Shown: piece by piece, positions 45,654 to 58,930 of the stretch
Position numbering within the stretch: position 1 is the stretch's first letter
Layout of the letters: each line of letters begins with the position of its first letter
Source: Pseudomonas ovata
Lineage (GTDB): Bacteria; Pseudomonadota; Gammaproteobacteria; Pseudomonadales; Pseudomonadaceae
Direction: 5' to 3'
DNA: 64,000 bases
Assembly: GCF_003131185.1 (NCBI RefSeq)
Contig: NZ_QFFU01000016.1
Location: 62,001-126,000, forward strand
Notes under the pieces: generated by a model
The model's database searches: none
Seen by the model: only the letters and a program-made list of their open reading frames with translations
Told to the model about the DNA's origin: nothing
Position numbers and translations under genes: made by a program

Positions 45654-46151
45654 ATGAACAGCCCACTTATCCAGACTGACCGTTTCGTCCTCAGCGAAAC
45701 CGAGCGCTCGGCCATCGAGCATGAGATGCATCACTACGAGGACCCGCGCGCGGCGTCCATCGAAGCCCTGAAAATCGTGCAGAAGCATCGCGGCTGGGTG
45801 CCGGATGGCGCGATCTACGCGATCAGCGAAGTCATTGGCATTCCGGCCAGCGATGTCGAAGGCGTGGCGACGTTCTACAGCCAGATCTTCCGCCAGCCGG
45901 TCGGTCGTCACATCATTCGCGTGTGCAACAGCATGGTGTGCTTCATCGCCGGTCACGAGTCGATCGTCGAAGAGATCAAGAGCTCCCTGGGCATCGCCCC
46001 GGGCCAGACCACCGCCGACGGCCGCTTCACCCTGCTGCCGGTGTGCTGCCTGGGCAACTGCGACAAGGCGCCGGCGGTGATGGTCGATGACGACACCTTC
46101 GGCAATCTGCAGCCCGGCGGCGTCGCCCAGATGCTGGAGGCTTACCCATGA
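45654..46151 (+). CDS. nuoE: NADH-quinone oxidoreductase subunit E
   Basis: 165-aa thioredoxin-fold subunit with the N1a [2Fe-2S] cluster. The ligands form CNSMVC and CLGNC (about residues 90-135), the Cx4C...Cx3C spacing of the family. It overlaps nuoF by 4 bases. Confidence 0.96.
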   Translation: MNSPLIQTDRFVLSETERSAIEHEMHHYEDPRAASIEALKIVQKHRGWVPDGAIYAISEVIGIPASDVEGVATFYSQIFRQPVGRHIIRVCNSMVCFIAGHESIVEEIKSSLGIAPGQTTADGRFTLLPVCCLGNCDKAPAVMVDDDTFGNLQPGGVAQMLEAYP

Positions 46152-47506
46152 CCCTGACTTCCTTCGGCCCGGCCAACCGCATTGCGCGCACGGCCGAAAC
46201 CCACCCCCTGACCTGGCGTCTGCGTGACGACGGCGAGCCGGTCTGGCTCGACGAATACCAGAGCAAGGATGGTTACGCGGCGGCGCGCAAGGCGCTGACC
46301 CAACAGTCGCCCGACGAGATCGTCCAGGCGGTCAAGGACTCCGGTCTCAAGGGTCGCGGCGGCGCGGGCTTTCCCACGGGCGTGAAGTGGGGCCTGATGC
46401 CCAAAGACGAATCCATGAACATCCGCTACCTGCTGTGCAATGCGGATGAGATGGAGCCCAACACCTGGAAAGACCGCATGCTGATGGAGCAACTGCCCCA
46501 TCTGCTGATCGAAGGCATGCTGATCAGCGCCCGCGCGCTGAAAGCCTACCGTGGCTATATCTTCCTGCGTGGCGAATACGTGACGGCCGCCCGCCACCTC
46601 AACCGTGCGGTTGAAGAGGCCAAGGCCGCCGGCCTGCTGGGCAAGAACATCCTGGGCAGCGGTTTCGATTTCGAGCTGTTCGTGCACACCGGCGCCGGGC
46701 GTTATATCTGCGGTGAAGAGACTGCACTGATCAACTCCCTGGAAGGCCGCCGCGCCAACCCGCGCTCCAAGCCGCCCTTCCCTGCCGCTGTCGGCGTGTG
46801 GGGCAAGCCGACGTGCGTGAACAACGTCGAGACCCTGTGCAACGTGCCGGCCATCGTCAACAACGGCAACGACTGGTACAAGTCGCTGGCCCGCGAAGGC
46901 AGCGAAGACCACGGCACCAAGCTGATGGGCTTCTCCGGCAAGGTCAAGAACCCCGGTCTGTGGGAGCTGCCGTTCGGCGTGCAGGCCCGTGAGCTGTTCG
47001 AAGACTACGCCGGCGGCATGCGCGATGGCTTCAAGCTCAAATGCTGGCAGCCAGGCGGCGCCGGCACCGGCTTCCTGTTGCCCGAGCACCTGGATGCGCA
47101 GATGTACGCCGGCGGCATCGCCAAGGTCGGCACGCGGATGGGTACGGGCCTGGCCATGGCCGTCGACGACAAGGTCAACATGGTCTCGCTGCTGCGCAAC
47201 ATGGAAGAGTTCTTCGCCCAGGAATCCTGTGGCTTCTGCACACCGTGCCGCGACGGCCTGCCCTGGAGCGTGAAGATGCTGCGCGCCCTGGAAAAAGGCC
47301 AGGGCCGTGCCGAGGACATCGAGACCCTGCTGGGCCTGGTCAACTTCCTTGGCCCTGGCCGCACCTTCTGTGCTCACGCACCCGGTGCAGTGGAGCCTCT
47401 GGGCAGCGCGATCAAGTACTTCAGGTCGGAATTCGAAGCCGGTGTGGCACCTGCCAGCGCAGGCCTGCCGATGCCCGGCAAGATCCCGACCGTGGTCGGG
47501 GCATAA
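46148..47506 (+). CDS. nuoF: NADH-quinone oxidoreductase subunit F
   Basis: 452-aa NADH-binding flavoprotein. The glycine-rich NADH/FMN site [13 protein letters not shown], the [19 protein letters not shown] segment and the N3 cluster motif [12 protein letters not shown] (about 360-371) with a fourth Cys in TFCAHAPGA are intact. A 140-base spacer with hairpins follows. Confidence 0.97.
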   Translation: MTLTSFGPANRIARTAETHPLTWRLRDDGEPVWLDEYQSKDGYAAARKALTQQSPDEIVQAVKDSGLKGRGGAGFPTGVKWGLMPKDESMNIRYLLCNADEMEPNTWKDRMLMEQLPHLLIEGMLISARALKAYRGYIFLRGEYVTAARHLNRAVEEAKAAGLLGKNILGSGFDFELFVHTGAGRYICGEETALINSLEGRRANPRSKPPFPAAVGVWGKPTCVNNVETLCNVPAIVNNGNDWYKSLAREGSEDHGTKLMGFSGKVKNPGLWELPFGVQARELFEDYAGGMRDGFKLKCWQPGGAGTGFLLPEHLDAQMYAGGIAKVGTRMGTGLAMAVDDKVNMVSLLRNMEEFFAQESCGFCTPCRDGLPWSVKMLRALEKGQGRAEDIETLLGLVNFLGPGRTFCAHAPGAVEPLGSAIKYFRSEFEAGVAPASAGLPMPGKIPTVVGA

Positions 47507-47520
47507 CAAGACACAAGGCT

Positions 47521-47551
47521 GGCGGCCCCAGGCCGCCGGTTTCGTACCGGC
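47521..47551 (+). other. Two overlapping hairpins in the nuoF-nuoG spacer
   Basis: GGCGGCC-CCA-GGCCGCC (47521-47537) and GCCGGT-N5-ACCGGC (47535-47551) share three bases and so compete. This spacer (47507-47646) is the longest in the operon; other gaps are at most about 70 bases. It may tune or process the transcript. Confidence 0.45.
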
Positions 47552-47646
47552 CGACGCCCTTGTTGCTCAGGGCTGACCGAGGCGGGTACCACCGAGATTC
47601 CATTAGCCACGCCCGCTGACAACGGGCCAACGAAGAACTTTGAACC

Positions 47647-50373
47647 ATGGCCACTATCCACGTAGACGGCAAAGCGCTCGAAGTCGACGGTGCGGACAAC
47701 CTGCTACAGGCTTGTCTGTCACTGGGCCTCGACATTCCGTATTTCTGCTGGCACCCCGCGCTTGGTAGCGTCGGTGCCTGTCGCCAGTGTGCGGTCAAGC
47801 AGTACAACGACGAGAACGACACCCGTGGTCGTATCGTCATGTCCTGCATGACGCCTGCCACCGACAACACCTGGATTTCCATCGACGATGACGAATCCAA
47901 GGCGTTCCGCGCCAGTGTCGTCGAATGGCTGATGACCAACCACCCGCACGACTGCCCGGTCTGCGAAGAAGGCGGTCACTGCCACCTGCAAGACATGACC
48001 GTGATGACGGGTCACAACGAGCGCCGTTATCGCTTCACCAAGCGCACCCACCAGAACCAGCAGCTGGGGCCGTTCATTTCTCACGAAATGAACCGCTGCA
48101 TCGCCTGCTATCGCTGCGTGCGTTATTACAAGGACTATGCCGGCGGTACTGACCTGGGTGTCTACGGCGCCCACGACAACGTGTACTTCGGTCGCGTCGA
48201 AGACGGTGCGCTGGAAAGCGAGTTCTCCGGCAACCTCACCGAGGTCTGCCCGACCGGTGTGTTTACCGACAAGACTCACTCCGAGCGCTACAACCGCAAA
48301 TGGGACATGCAGTTCTCGCCGAGCATCTGCCACGGCTGCTCCAGCGGTTGCAACATCAGCCCCGGCGAGCGTTATGGCGAACTGCGCCGTATCGAGAACC
48401 GCTTCAACGGTTCGGTCAACCAGTACTTCCTGTGCGACCGTGGCCGCTTCGGCTATGGCTACGTCAACCGCACCGATCGCCCGCGCCAGCCCTTGCTGAG
48501 CCGTGGTCAGGAGCAGGTGCGCCTGAGCCTGGACGAGGCGCTGGACACCGCCGCCGATCTGCTGCGTGGCCGCAACATCGTCGGCATCGGCTCGCCCCGT
48601 GCCAGCCTGGAAGGCAACTACGCGCTGCGCGAACTGGTCGGTGCCGAGCACTTCTACAGCGGCATGGAAGCCGGTGAGCTGGAGCGCGTGCGCCTGATCG
48701 TGCAGGTCCTGAACGACAGCCCGCTGCCGATTCCGAATCTGCGCGAGATCGAAGACCACGATGCTGTCTTCGTGCTTGGCGAAGACCTGACCCAGACCGC
48801 TGCCCGTGTGGCGCTGGCACTGCGCCAGGCCGTCAAGGGCAAGGCGCGTGACATGGCTGCGGCCATGAAAGTGCAACCGTGGCTGGATGCGGCCGTACGC
48901 AACATCGCCCAGGACGAGTTGAACCCGCTGTTCATTGCCAGCCTGGCCGAAACCCGCCTGGACGACGTGGCCGCCGAATGCGTGCATGCAGCGCCAGACG
49001 ACCTGGCCCGCCTGGGCTTTGCCGTGGCCCATGCCATCGACGCCAGCGCCCCGGCCGTCGAAGGCCTGGAGCCTGAAGCGCGCGAACTGGTGCAGCGCAT
49101 TGCCGATGCCCTGCTGGCCGCCAAGCGTCCGCTGATCATCTCCGGTGGTTCGCTGGGCTCAAAGGCCCTGATCGAAGCCGCCGCCAACATCGCCAAGGCG
49201 CTCAAGCTGCGCGACAAGCCAGGCTCGATCAGCCTGGTGGTGCCGGAAGCCAACAGCATGGGCCTGGCCCTGCTCGGTGGTGACTCGGTCAATGCCGCGC
49301 TGCAACAGGTGATCGACGGCAAGGCCGACGCCATCGTCGTACTGGAAAACGACCTGTACACCCGTGTCGATGCCGCCCTGGTCGATGCCGCCCTGAGCGC
49401 CGCCAAGGTGGTGATCGTGGCTGATCACCAGAAAACCGCCACCACCGACCGCGCCCACCTGGTCCTGCCGGCCGCCAGCTTCGCCGAAGGCGACGGCACC
49501 CTGGTCAGTCTGGAAGGCCGTGCCCAGCGTTTCTTCCAGGTCTTCGATCCGACCTACCTGGACGCCAGCATCCTGGTGCACGAAGGCTGGCGCTGGCTGC
49601 ACGCGCTGCGTTCGACCCTGCTCAACCAGCCGGTGGACTGGACGCAACTGGACCAGGTCACTGAAGCCTGCGCCAACAGCACGCCGCGCCTGGCCGGTAT
49701 CATCAACGCCGCGCCGTCCGCTTCGTTCCGCATCAAGGGCATGAAGCTGGCCCGCGAGCCACTGCGCTACAGCGGTCGTACGGCCATGCGCGCCAACATC
49801 AGCGTGCATGAACCGCGCACGCCGCAGGACAAGGACACCGCGTTCGCGTTCTCGATGGAAGGCTACTCGGGCTCGGCCGAACCGCGCCAGCAGGTGCCGT
49901 TTGCCTGGTCGCCGGGCTGGAACTCGCCGCAGGCCTGGAACAAGTTCCAGGATGAAGTAGGTGGCCATCTGCGTGCCGGTGACCCGGGCACGCGCCTGAT
50001 CGAAAGCAATGGCGATGATCGCCTGAGCTGGTTCGGCGGCGTACCGCGTGCGTTCTCGCCCGCCCAGGGCACCTGGCAGGCCGTGCCGTTCTACCACTTG
50101 TTCGGCAGTGAGGAGAACTCCTCGAAAGCCGCCCCGGTACAAGAGCGCATTCCAGCAGCCTACGTGGCCCTGGCCAAGGCCGAGGCCGACCGCCTGGGTG
50201 TCAATGAAGGCGCTCTGCTGACGTTGAACGTAGCCGGCAAGACCCTGCGTCTGCCGCTGCGCATCAATGAAGAGCTGGGCACGGGTCTGGTCGGCTTGCC
50301 GGCAGGCCTGGCCGGTATTCCACCGGCATTCAGCGGCCAGGCCGTCGACGGCCTGCAGGAGGCAGCGCAATGA
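47647..50373 (+). CDS. nuoG: NADH-quinone oxidoreductase subunit G
   Basis: 908-aa iron-sulfur and molybdopterin-fold subunit, the largest of complex I. N1b ligands are in [16 protein letters not shown]5 in [13 protein letters not shown]6b/N4 in [16 protein letters not shown] with CPTG, and the extra N7 cluster in CHGCSSGCN, as in E. coli NuoG. The long C-terminal molybdopterin-oxidoreductase-like half carries no cofactor in the family. It overlaps nuoH by 4 bases. Confidence 0.97.
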   Translation: MATIHVDGKALEVDGADNLLQACLSLGLDIPYFCWHPALGSVGACRQCAVKQYNDENDTRGRIVMSCMTPATDNTWISIDDDESKAFRASVVEWLMTNHPHDCPVCEEGGHCHLQDMTVMTGHNERRYRFTKRTHQNQQLGPFISHEMNRCIACYRCVRYYKDYAGGTDLGVYGAHDNVYFGRVEDGALESEFSGNLTEVCPTGVFTDKTHSERYNRKWDMQFSPSICHGCSSGCNISPGERYGELRRIENRFNGSVNQYFLCDRGRFGYGYVNRTDRPRQPLLSRGQEQVRLSLDEALDTAADLLRGRNIVGIGSPRASLEGNYALRELVGAEHFYSGMEAGELERVRLIVQVLNDSPLPIPNLREIEDHDAVFVLGEDLTQTAARVALALRQAVKGKARDMAAAMKVQPWLDAAVRNIAQDELNPLFIASLAETRLDDVAAECVHAAPDDLARLGFAVAHAIDASAPAVEGLEPEARELVQRIADALLAAKRPLIISGGSLGSKALIEAAANIAKALKLRDKPGSISLVVPEANSMGLALLGGDSVNAALQQVIDGKADAIVVLENDLYTRVDAALVDAALSAAKVVIVADHQKTATTDRAHLVLPAASFAEGDGTLVSLEGRAQRFFQVFDPTYLDASILVHEGWRWLHALRSTLLNQPVDWTQLDQVTEACANSTPRLAGIINAAPSASFRIKGMKLAREPLRYSGRTAMRANISVHEPRTPQDKDTAFAFSMEGYSGSAEPRQQVPFAWSPGWNSPQAWNKFQDEVGGHLRAGDPGTRLIESNGDDRLSWFGGVPRAFSPAQGTWQAVPFYHLFGSEENSSKAAPVQERIPAAYVALAKAEADRLGVNEGALLTLNVAGKTLRLPLRINEELGTGLVGLPAGLAGIPPAFSGQAVDGLQEAAQ

Positions 50374-51377
50374 GCTGGTTCACCCCTGAAGTGATCGATG
50401 CAATCATCGCGGTGGTCAAGGCCATCGTGATCCTGCTGGCCGTGGTGGTCTGCGGCGCGCTGCTCAGCTTTGTCGAACGCCGCCTGCTGGGCTGGTGGCA
50501 GGACCGCTACGGGCCGAACCGTGTCGGCCCGTTCGGCATGTTCCAGATCGCCGCCGACATGCTCAAGATGTTCTTCAAGGAAGACTGGATGCCACCGTTT
50601 GCCGACAAGGTGATCTTCACCCTGGCACCGGTGGTGGCCATGAGCGCCTTGCTGATCGCCTTCGCGGTCATCCCCATCACCCCGACCTGGGGTGTGGCTG
50701 ACCTGAACATCGGCTTGCTGTTCTTCTTTGCCATGGCAGGCCTGTCGGTGTACGCGGTGCTGTTCGCCGGCTGGTCGAGCAACAACAAGTACGCGTTGCT
50801 CGGCAGCCTGCGGGCCTCGGCCCAGACCGTGTCCTACGAAGTGTTCATGGGCCTGGCGCTGATGGGCATCGTGGTACAGGTCGGCTCGTTCAACATGCGC
50901 GACATCGTCGATTACCAGGCGCAGAACCTGTGGTTCATCATTCCGCAGTTCTTCGGTTTCTGTACCTTCTTCATCGCCGGCGTGGCCGTGACTCACCGTC
51001 ACCCCTTCGACCAGCCGGAAGCGGAACAGGAACTGGCCGACGGTTACCACATCGAGTATGCCGGCATGAAATGGGGCATGTTCTTCGTCGGCGAGTACAT
51101 CGGCATCGTACTGATCTCGGCGCTGCTGGTGACCCTGTTCTTCGGTGGCTGGCACGGCCCGTTCGGCCTGCTGCCACAGATCCCCTTCGTCTGGTTCGTC
51201 TTGAAGACCGCGTTCTTCATCATGCTGTTCATCCTGCTGCGCGCTTCGATTCCGCGCCCGCGCTATGACCAGGTGATGGATTTCAGCTGGAAATTCTGCC
51301 TGCCGCTGACCCTGATCAATCTGCTGGTGACTGCCGCGGTCGTGTTGCTCAACACGCCGGCAGGCTCGGTTCAGTGA
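50370..51377 (+). CDS. nuoH: NADH-quinone oxidoreductase subunit H
   Basis: 335-aa membrane subunit joining the arms and lining the quinone pocket. [14 protein letters not shown] near the N-terminus and the acidic loop [20 protein letters not shown] are conserved. About eight helices. Confidence 0.97.
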   Translation: MSWFTPEVIDAIIAVVKAIVILLAVVVCGALLSFVERRLLGWWQDRYGPNRVGPFGMFQIAADMLKMFFKEDWMPPFADKVIFTLAPVVAMSALLIAFAVIPITPTWGVADLNIGLLFFFAMAGLSVYAVLFAGWSSNNKYALLGSLRASAQTVSYEVFMGLALMGIVVQVGSFNMRDIVDYQAQNLWFIIPQFFGFCTFFIAGVAVTHRHPFDQPEAEQELADGYHIEYAGMKWGMFFVGEYIGIVLISALLVTLFFGGWHGPFGLLPQIPFVWFVLKTAFFIMLFILLRASIPRPRYDQVMDFSWKFCLPLTLINLLVTAAVVLLNTPAGSVQ

Positions 51378-51388
51378 GGTACTGATCC

Positions 51389-51937
51389 ATGTTCAAATAT
51401 ATTGGCAACATCGTTAAGGGTACCGGTACCCAGTTGCGCAGCCTGGTCATGGTCTTCGGCCATGGTTTCCGCAAGCGTGACACCCTGCAATATCCGGAAG
51501 AAGCCGTGTACCTGCCGCCGCGCTATCGCGGCCGCATCGTCCTGACCCGCGACCCCGACGGCGAAGAACGCTGTGTGGCCTGCAACCTGTGCGCCGTGGC
51601 GTGCCCGGTCGGCTGCATTTCGTTGCAGAAGACCGAGGATGAAGTAGGTCGCTGGTACCCGGAGTTCTTCCGCATCAACTTCTCGCGCTGCATTTTCTGC
51701 GGCCTGTGTGAAGAAGCCTGCCCGACCACCGCGATCCAGCTTACGCCGGATTTCGAAATGGCTGACTTCAAGCGTCAGGACCTGGTGTACGAGAAGGAAG
51801 ACCTGTTGATTTCCGGCCCCGGCAAGAATCCCGACTATAACTTCTATCGCGTTGCCGGCATGGCCATTGCCGGCAAGCCCAAGGGCTCCGCGCAGAATGA
51901 AGCCGAACCGATTAACGTCAAGAGCTTGCTGCCATAA
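51389..51937 (+). CDS. nuoI: NADH-quinone oxidoreductase subunit I
   Basis: 182-aa ferredoxin-like subunit with clusters N6a and N6b, carried by [15 protein letters not shown] and [12 protein letters not shown]. Peripheral arm of complex I. Confidence 0.97.
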   Translation: MFKYIGNIVKGTGTQLRSLVMVFGHGFRKRDTLQYPEEAVYLPPRYRGRIVLTRDPDGEERCVACNLCAVACPVGCISLQKTEDEVGRWYPEFFRINFSRCIFCGLCEEACPTTAIQLTPDFEMADFKRQDLVYEKEDLLISGPGKNPDYNFYRVAGMAIAGKPKGSAQNEAEPINVKSLLP

Positions 51938-51947
51938 GGAAGTACAG

Positions 51948-52463
51948 ATGGAATTCGCTTTCTATTTCGCATCCGGTATTGCTGTGGTGTCGACCCTGCG
52001 GGTCATCACCAACACCAATCCGGTGCATGCCCTGCTCTACCTGATCATTTCGCTGATTGCCGTGGCCATGACTTTCTTCAGCCTCGGCGCACCTTTCGCC
52101 GGCGTGCTGGAAATCATCGCCTACGCCGGCGCCATCATGGTGTTGTTCGTGTTCGTGGTCATGATGCTCAACCTTGGGCCGGCTTCGGTCCAACAGGAAC
52201 GCGCCTGGCTCAAGCCCGGCATCTGGGGAGGGCCGGTGTTTCTCGGCGGCCTGCTGCTCGCCGAATTGCTGTATGTGCTGTTCAGCAACCCGAGCGGTGC
52301 CGGCCTTGGCCACACCACCGTGGACGCCAAGGCCGTGGGTATCAGCCTGTTCGGCCCTTACCTGCTGGTCGTTGAACTGGCCTCGATGCTGTTGCTGGCA
52401 GCAGCCGTGACCGCATTCCACCTGGGCCGCAACGAGCCTCGTGAAGAAGGAGCCAAGCCATGA
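51948..52463 (+). CDS. nuoJ: NADH-quinone oxidoreductase subunit J
   Basis: 171-aa five-helix membrane subunit. I chose the ATG at 51948 ([15 protein letters not shown]) behind AAGGAAG, 10 bases after the nuoI stop; the frame extends into nuoI without support. Conserved [12 protein letters not shown] and [19 protein letters not shown]. Confidence 0.95.
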   Translation: MEFAFYFASGIAVVSTLRVITNTNPVHALLYLIISLIAVAMTFFSLGAPFAGVLEIIAYAGAIMVLFVFVVMMLNLGPASVQQERAWLKPGIWGGPVFLGGLLLAELLYVLFSNPSGAGLGHTTVDAKAVGISLFGPYLLVVELASMLLLAAAVTAFHLGRNEPREEGAKP

Positions 52464-52764
52464 ATGCTATTCCTCTCGAACATGGCCTGGCGGTTGCCGG
52501 TGTCCTGTTCTGCCTGGGCCTGGTCGGCCTGATGGTGCGGCGCAACATCCTTTTCGTGCTGATGAGCCTGGAAGTGATGATGAACGCAGCCGCCCTGGCA
52601 TTTGTGGTGGCGGGTAGCCGTTGGGGCCAGCCGGATGGACAAGTGATGTTCATCCTGGTGATCAGCCTGGCGGCCGCCGAGGCCAGTATTGGCCTGGCGA
52701 TCCTGATGCAGCTGTATCGCCGCTTCCACACTCTCGATATCGATGCTGCCAGCGAGATGCGCGG

Positions 52765-52768
<4 letters not shown>
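52460..52768 (+). CDS. nuoK: NADH-quinone oxidoreductase subunit K
   Basis: 102-aa three-helix subunit with conserved membrane glutamates ([20 protein letters not shown]) in the proton path. It overlaps both nuoJ and nuoL by 4 bases. Confidence 0.96.
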
Positions 52769-54615
<1,847 letters not shown>

Positions 54616-54654
54616 CATGAACCTTGCGAATTTGCGAAAGGAATTGAGCCCGTC

Positions 54655-56187
54655 ATGATTCTGCCTTGGCTAATCCTGATCCCCTTTATCGGCGGCCTGC
54701 TCTGCTGGTTGTGTGAGCGCGTCAGCGCCACACTGCCACGCTGGATCGCGCTGGCGACCATGTCCCTGCTGCTGGGCCTCGGCCTGTGGTTGTGGGCCAC
54801 CGGTAACTACAGCCTGTCGCCGGCCCCCGGCGCGGCACCCCAGTGGACCCTGGAATTCCAGGCCGACTGGATCTCGCGCTTCGGCATCAGCCTGCACCTG
54901 GCCCTGGATGGCCTGTCGCTGCTGATGATCCTGCTCACCGGTCTGCTCGGCGTCCTGTCGGTGCTGTGCTCGTGGAAGGAAATCCAGCGCAAGGTCGGCT
55001 TCTTCCACCTGAACCTGATGTGGATCCTGGGCGGTGTGGTCGGCGTGTTTCTGGCCATCGACCTGTTCCTGTTCTTCTTCTTCTGGGAAATGATGCTGGT
55101 GCCGATGTACTTCCTCATCGCGCTCTGGGGTCATAGTTCGTCGGACGGCAAGAAGACCCGGATCTACGCGGCGACCAAGTTCTTCATCTTCACCCAGGCC
55201 AGTGGCCTGATCATGCTGGTGGCGATCCTGGGCCTGGTGCTGGTGCATTACAACCAGACCGGCACCCTGACCTTTGCCTATGCCGAGCTGCTCAAGACCC
55301 AACTGGCACCCGGCACCGAGTACATCCTGATGCTGGGCTTCTTCATCGCCTTCGCGGTGAAGCTGCCGGTGGTGCCGCTGCACTCCTGGCTGCCTGACGC
55401 TCACGCCCAGGCACCGACCGCAGGCTCTGTCGACCTGGCGGGTATCCTGTTGAAGACCGCGGCCTATGGCCTGTTGCGTTTTGCACTGCCGCTGTTCCCC
55501 AACGCCTCGGCCGAGTTTGCGCCGATCGCCATGACCCTGGGCCTGATCGGTATCTTCTACGGTGCCTTCCTGGCGTTTGCGCAGAGCGATATCAAGCGCC
55601 TGATCGCGTTCTCCAGCGTCTCGCACATGGGTTTCGTGCTGATCGGTATCTACTCGGGCAGCCAGCAGGCCCTGCAGGGCGTGGTGATCCAGATGATCGC
55701 CCACGGCGTGTCGGCAGCGGCGCTGTTTATCCTCAGCGGTCAGCTGTATGAGCGCCTGCATACCCGTGACATGCGCCAGATGGGTGGCTTGTGGTCGCGT
55801 ATCCCTTACCTGCCGGCCATCAGCCTGTTCTTTGCGGCCGCGTCCCTGGGCCTGCCGGGCACCGGTAACTTCGTTGGTGAGTTCCTGATCCTGCTGGGCA
55901 GTTTCGTGCATTCGCCATGGATCACGGCCATTGCCACCTCCGGCCTGGTGTTCGGTTCGGTCTATTCGTTGATCATGATCCACCGCGCTTACTTCGGTCC
56001 TTCCAGTTCCGAACAGGTCTACAAAGGCATGGATGCGCGGGAAATGCTCATGGTGCTGGGGCTTGCCGTCCTGCTGATCGTGCTCGGGGTCTACCCGCAG
56101 CCGTTCCTGGACACGTCGGCGGCGACCATGCACGGCGTGCAGCAATGGCTTGGCACTGCCTTCACTCAACTCGCTTCGGCCCGGTAA
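54655..56187 (+). CDS. nuoM: NADH-quinone oxidoreductase subunit M
   Basis: 510-aa antiporter-like proton-pumping subunit. [19 protein letters not shown] contains the essential Glu, and [20 protein letters not shown] the conserved His/Asp motif. Confidence 0.96.
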   Translation: MILPWLILIPFIGGLLCWLCERVSATLPRWIALATMSLLLGLGLWLWATGNYSLSPAPGAAPQWTLEFQADWISRFGISLHLALDGLSLLMILLTGLLGVLSVLCSWKEIQRKVGFFHLNLMWILGGVVGVFLAIDLFLFFFFWEMMLVPMYFLIALWGHSSSDGKKTRIYAATKFFIFTQASGLIMLVAILGLVLVHYNQTGTLTFAYAELLKTQLAPGTEYILMLGFFIAFAVKLPVVPLHSWLPDAHAQAPTAGSVDLAGILLKTAAYGLLRFALPLFPNASAEFAPIAMTLGLIGIFYGAFLAFAQSDIKRLIAFSSVSHMGFVLIGIYSGSQQALQGVVIQMIAHGVSAAALFILSGQLYERLHTRDMRQMGGLWSRIPYLPAISLFFAAASLGLPGTGNFVGEFLILLGSFVHSPWITAIATSGLVFGSVYSLIMIHRAYFGPSSSEQVYKGMDAREMLMVLGLAVLLIVLGVYPQPFLDTSAATMHGVQQWLGTAFTQLASAR

Positions 56188-56194
56188 GAGCGCT

Positions 56195-57664
56195 ATGGAC
56201 CTGACGATTCAACACTTTATTGCGCTTGGCCCCCTGCTGATCACCAGTATCACCATCGTGGTGGTGATGCTGGCCATCGCATGGCGGCGCAATCACTCGC
56301 AAACCTTCCTGCTCAGCGTGGCCGGCCTGAACCTGGCACTGCTGTCGGTCTACCCGGCGCTGAAAGTCGCACCACTGGTGGTCACGCCCTTGCTGCACGT
56401 AGACGCATTCGCCTGCTTCTACATGGCACTGATCCTGGCCTCGACCCTGGCCTGCGTGACCATGGCTCACGCCTATCTGGGTGATGACAAGGTCGGCTAC
56501 CCGGGCAACCGCGAAGAGCTGTACCTGCTGATCCTGCTGGCCGCCGCCGGTGGCATGGTGCTGGTCTGTGCACAGCACCTTGCAGGTCTGTTCATTGGCC
56601 TGGAGCTGCTGTCGGTGCCGGTCTATGGTCTGGTGGCCTACGCCTTCTTCAACAAGCGCTCGCTCGAAGGCGGCATCAAGTACATGGTGTTGTCGGCCGC
56701 CGGCTCTGCGTTTCTGCTGTTCGGCATGGCGTTGCTGTATGCCGAGTCTGGCAGCCTGAGCTTCGACGGCATCGGCAAGGCGCTGGCAGCCACCGGCCTG
56801 CCAAGCCCGATCGCCAGCCTGGGCCTGGGCATGATGGTCGTGGGCCTGGCCTTCAAACTGTCGCTGGTGCCTTTCCACCTGTGGACGCCGGATGTCTACG
56901 AAGGCGCCCCGGCGCCGGTGGCCGCGTTCCTGGCCACGGCCAGCAAAGTGGCGGTCTTCGCGGTGCTGGTGCGTTTGTTCCAGATCTCGCCGGTGGCCAG
57001 CAGCGGTGTGCTGGAAACCGTGCTGGCCGTGGTGGCCGTTGCCTCGATCCTGGTCGGCAACCTGCTGGCCCTGGTGCAGAACAACCTCAAGCGTCTGCTG
57101 GGTTACTCCTCGATTGCCCACTTCGGTTACCTGATGATCGCCCTGGTGGCGAGCAAGGGCATGGCCGTCGAAGCCATCGGCGTGTACCTGACCACTTACG
57201 TGCTGACGTCGCTGGGCAGCTTCGGTGTCATCACCATGATGTCCTCGCCTTACAGCGGTCGTGATGCCGATGCGATGTTCGAATACCGCGGCCTGTTCTG
57301 GCGCCGTCCGTACCTCACCGCCGTCATGACCCTGATGATGCTGTCGCTGGCCGGTATCCCGCTCACCGCAGGCTTTATCGGCAAGTTCTACATCATTGCC
57401 AGCGGCGTCGAGTCGCAGCTGTGGTGGCTGGTGGGCGCACTGGTGCTGGGCAGTGCCATCGGCGTGTTCTATTACCTGCGGGTGATGGTCACCATGTACC
57501 TGGTGGACAACAAGATGCCGCGCCACGATGCTGCCTTCAACTGGGCACAGCGTACCGGTGGCGTGATGCTGCTGGCCGTGGCGATCATGACCTTCGTACT
57601 GGGCGTGTACCCGCAACCGCTGCTGGATCTGGTCATCAGCTCCGGGCTGCATGTGCCGGGCTGA
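56195..57664 (+). CDS. nuoN: NADH-quinone oxidoreductase subunit N
   Basis: 489-aa antiporter-like subunit, last in the operon. I start at the ATG at 56195 ([15 protein letters not shown]) behind [25 protein letters not shown] and [14 protein letters not shown] are typical. A strong terminator lies 14 bases on. Confidence 0.95.
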   Translation: MDLTIQHFIALGPLLITSITIVVVMLAIAWRRNHSQTFLLSVAGLNLALLSVYPALKVAPLVVTPLLHVDAFACFYMALILASTLACVTMAHAYLGDDKVGYPGNREELYLLILLAAAGGMVLVCAQHLAGLFIGLELLSVPVYGLVAYAFFNKRSLEGGIKYMVLSAAGSAFLLFGMALLYAESGSLSFDGIGKALAATGLPSPIASLGLGMMVVGLAFKLSLVPFHLWTPDVYEGAPAPVAAFLATASKVAVFAVLVRLFQISPVASSGVLETVLAVVAVASILVGNLLALVQNNLKRLLGYSSIAHFGYLMIALVASKGMAVEAIGVYLTTYVLTSLGSFGVITMMSSPYSGRDADAMFEYRGLFWRRPYLTAVMTLMMLSLAGIPLTAGFIGKFYIIASGVESQLWWLVGALVLGSAIGVFYYLRVMVTMYLVDNKMPRHDAAFNWAQRTGGVMLLAVAIMTFVLGVYPQPLLDLVISSGLHVPG

Positions 57665-57677
57665 TTGTTCGCTGCAT

Positions 57678-57710
57678 AAAAAACCCTGCTATCGAAGCAG
57701 GGTTTTTTTT
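57678..57710. terminator. Strong bidirectional terminator after nuoN
   Basis: AAAAAACCCTGCT-ATCGA-AGCAGGGTTTTTTTT. A-run and T-run flank the stem, so it can end nuoN on the plus strand and the AI-2E family gene on the minus strand. Confidence 0.93.
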
Positions 57711-57724
57711 CGCCGCCAGATTGC

Positions 57725-58789
57725 TCAACCCGGCAGTTGGATGCGCTTCTTGGTTTCGGTGAACAGAGCCCAGCACGAGATGAACAGGGCTGCGATCAAA
57801 GGGCCGATGACGAAGCCATTGAGGCCGAATACCGACATGCCGCCCAGGGTGCTGATCAGGATCAGGTAGTCGGGCATGCGGGTATCCCTGCCGACCAGCA
57901 CGGGGCGCAGCACGTTGTCGACCATGCCGATGACCAGCACACCGAACAATGTCAGCACCACGCCTTGCCAGATCATCCCGCTGGCCACGAAGTACACCGC
58001 CACGGGTGCCCAGACGATGCCTGCACCGACCGCTGGCAACAGCGACAGAAACGCCATGATCACCGCCCAGAGCAAGGCGCTGGGAATGTCCAGGAACCAG
58101 AAGATCAGACCGCCCAGGGCGCCTTGGGTCACCGCCACCAGGACATTGCCCTTGACCGTGGCACGCACCACCCGGTTGAACTTCAGTTGCAGGCGACGCT
58201 TGTGCTGTTCGGCCAGAGGCACGGCATTGCGGATCTTGCGCACCAGTTCCTGGCCATCGCGCAGGAAGAAAAACAACAGGTACAGCATGATGAAGAAGCC
58301 CACCACGAAATCGAACGTGCCCTGGCCAAAGCTGAACGCCTGGGTGGCCAGGTACTGGCTGCCTTGCATGGCGCCCTTGGCAATCTTGTCACGCAGGCCG
58401 TTGAAATCGCCCATGCCCATGCGGTCGAGCAGGTTTTGCCCGGACGCCGGCAGCATGCCCTTGAACTCGTTCAGGTAGCTGGCAATGTCCAGTTGGCCGC
58501 TTTCGATATTCTTGTAGAGCAGTGCCCCTTCCTGAACCAGCATGGCGCTGATCACGATGACCGGCAAAATGGCAATGATCAGGCATATGGTCAGGGTAAT
58601 CAGGCTGGTCTGGTTACGCGACCGGCCAAAGCGCAGTTGCAGGCGCCGTTGCAGGGGCGAAAAGATGATCCCCAGGATCACGGCCCAGAATACGGCACCG
58701 TAGAACGGCAGCAGGATCCAGATAAAGGCAATGGTGACCAGTGTCACTAACAACAGCAGGGTCTTGTTTTGCAGGTTGGTTTCGTTCAT
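57725..58789 (-). CDS. AI-2E family transporter / PerM-like membrane protein
   Basis: 354-aa polytopic inner-membrane protein of the TqsA/PerM family, about seven or eight helices. N-terminal ILLPFYGAVFWAVILGIIFSP and the C-terminal VDNVLRPVLVGRDTRMPDYLILISTLGG are hallmark segments. Family members include an AI-2 exporter and sodium/proton antiporters, so the name does not fix the substrate. Apparently monocistronic. Confidence 0.85.
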   Translation of the reverse strand: MNETNLQNKTLLLLVTLVTIAFIWILLPFYGAVFWAVILGIIFSPLQRRLQLRFGRSRNQTSLITLTICLIIAILPVIVISAMLVQEGALLYKNIESGQLDIASYLNEFKGMLPASGQNLLDRMGMGDFNGLRDKIAKGAMQGSQYLATQAFSFGQGTFDFVVGFFIMLYLLFFFLRDGQELVRKIRNAVPLAEQHKRRLQLKFNRVVRATVKGNVLVAVTQGALGGLIFWFLDIPSALLWAVIMAFLSLLPAVGAGIVWAPVAVYFVASGMIWQGVVLTLFGVLVIGMVDNVLRPVLVGRDTRMPDYLILISTLGGMSVFGLNGFVIGPLIAALFISCWALFTETKKRIQLPG

Positions 58790-58930
58790 GTCTCATCCAT
58801 GTCGTCAGGACGGGCGCTATGCTCGCTCTAGAGCCTTAGTCAGCCGGGACAGATACGAGTGCCGTAGGTAATGGCAATTCGCTGGATTTAACAGGAACGG
58901 CGGGGGCCGGAGCACCCGCACCGTTTGGAT

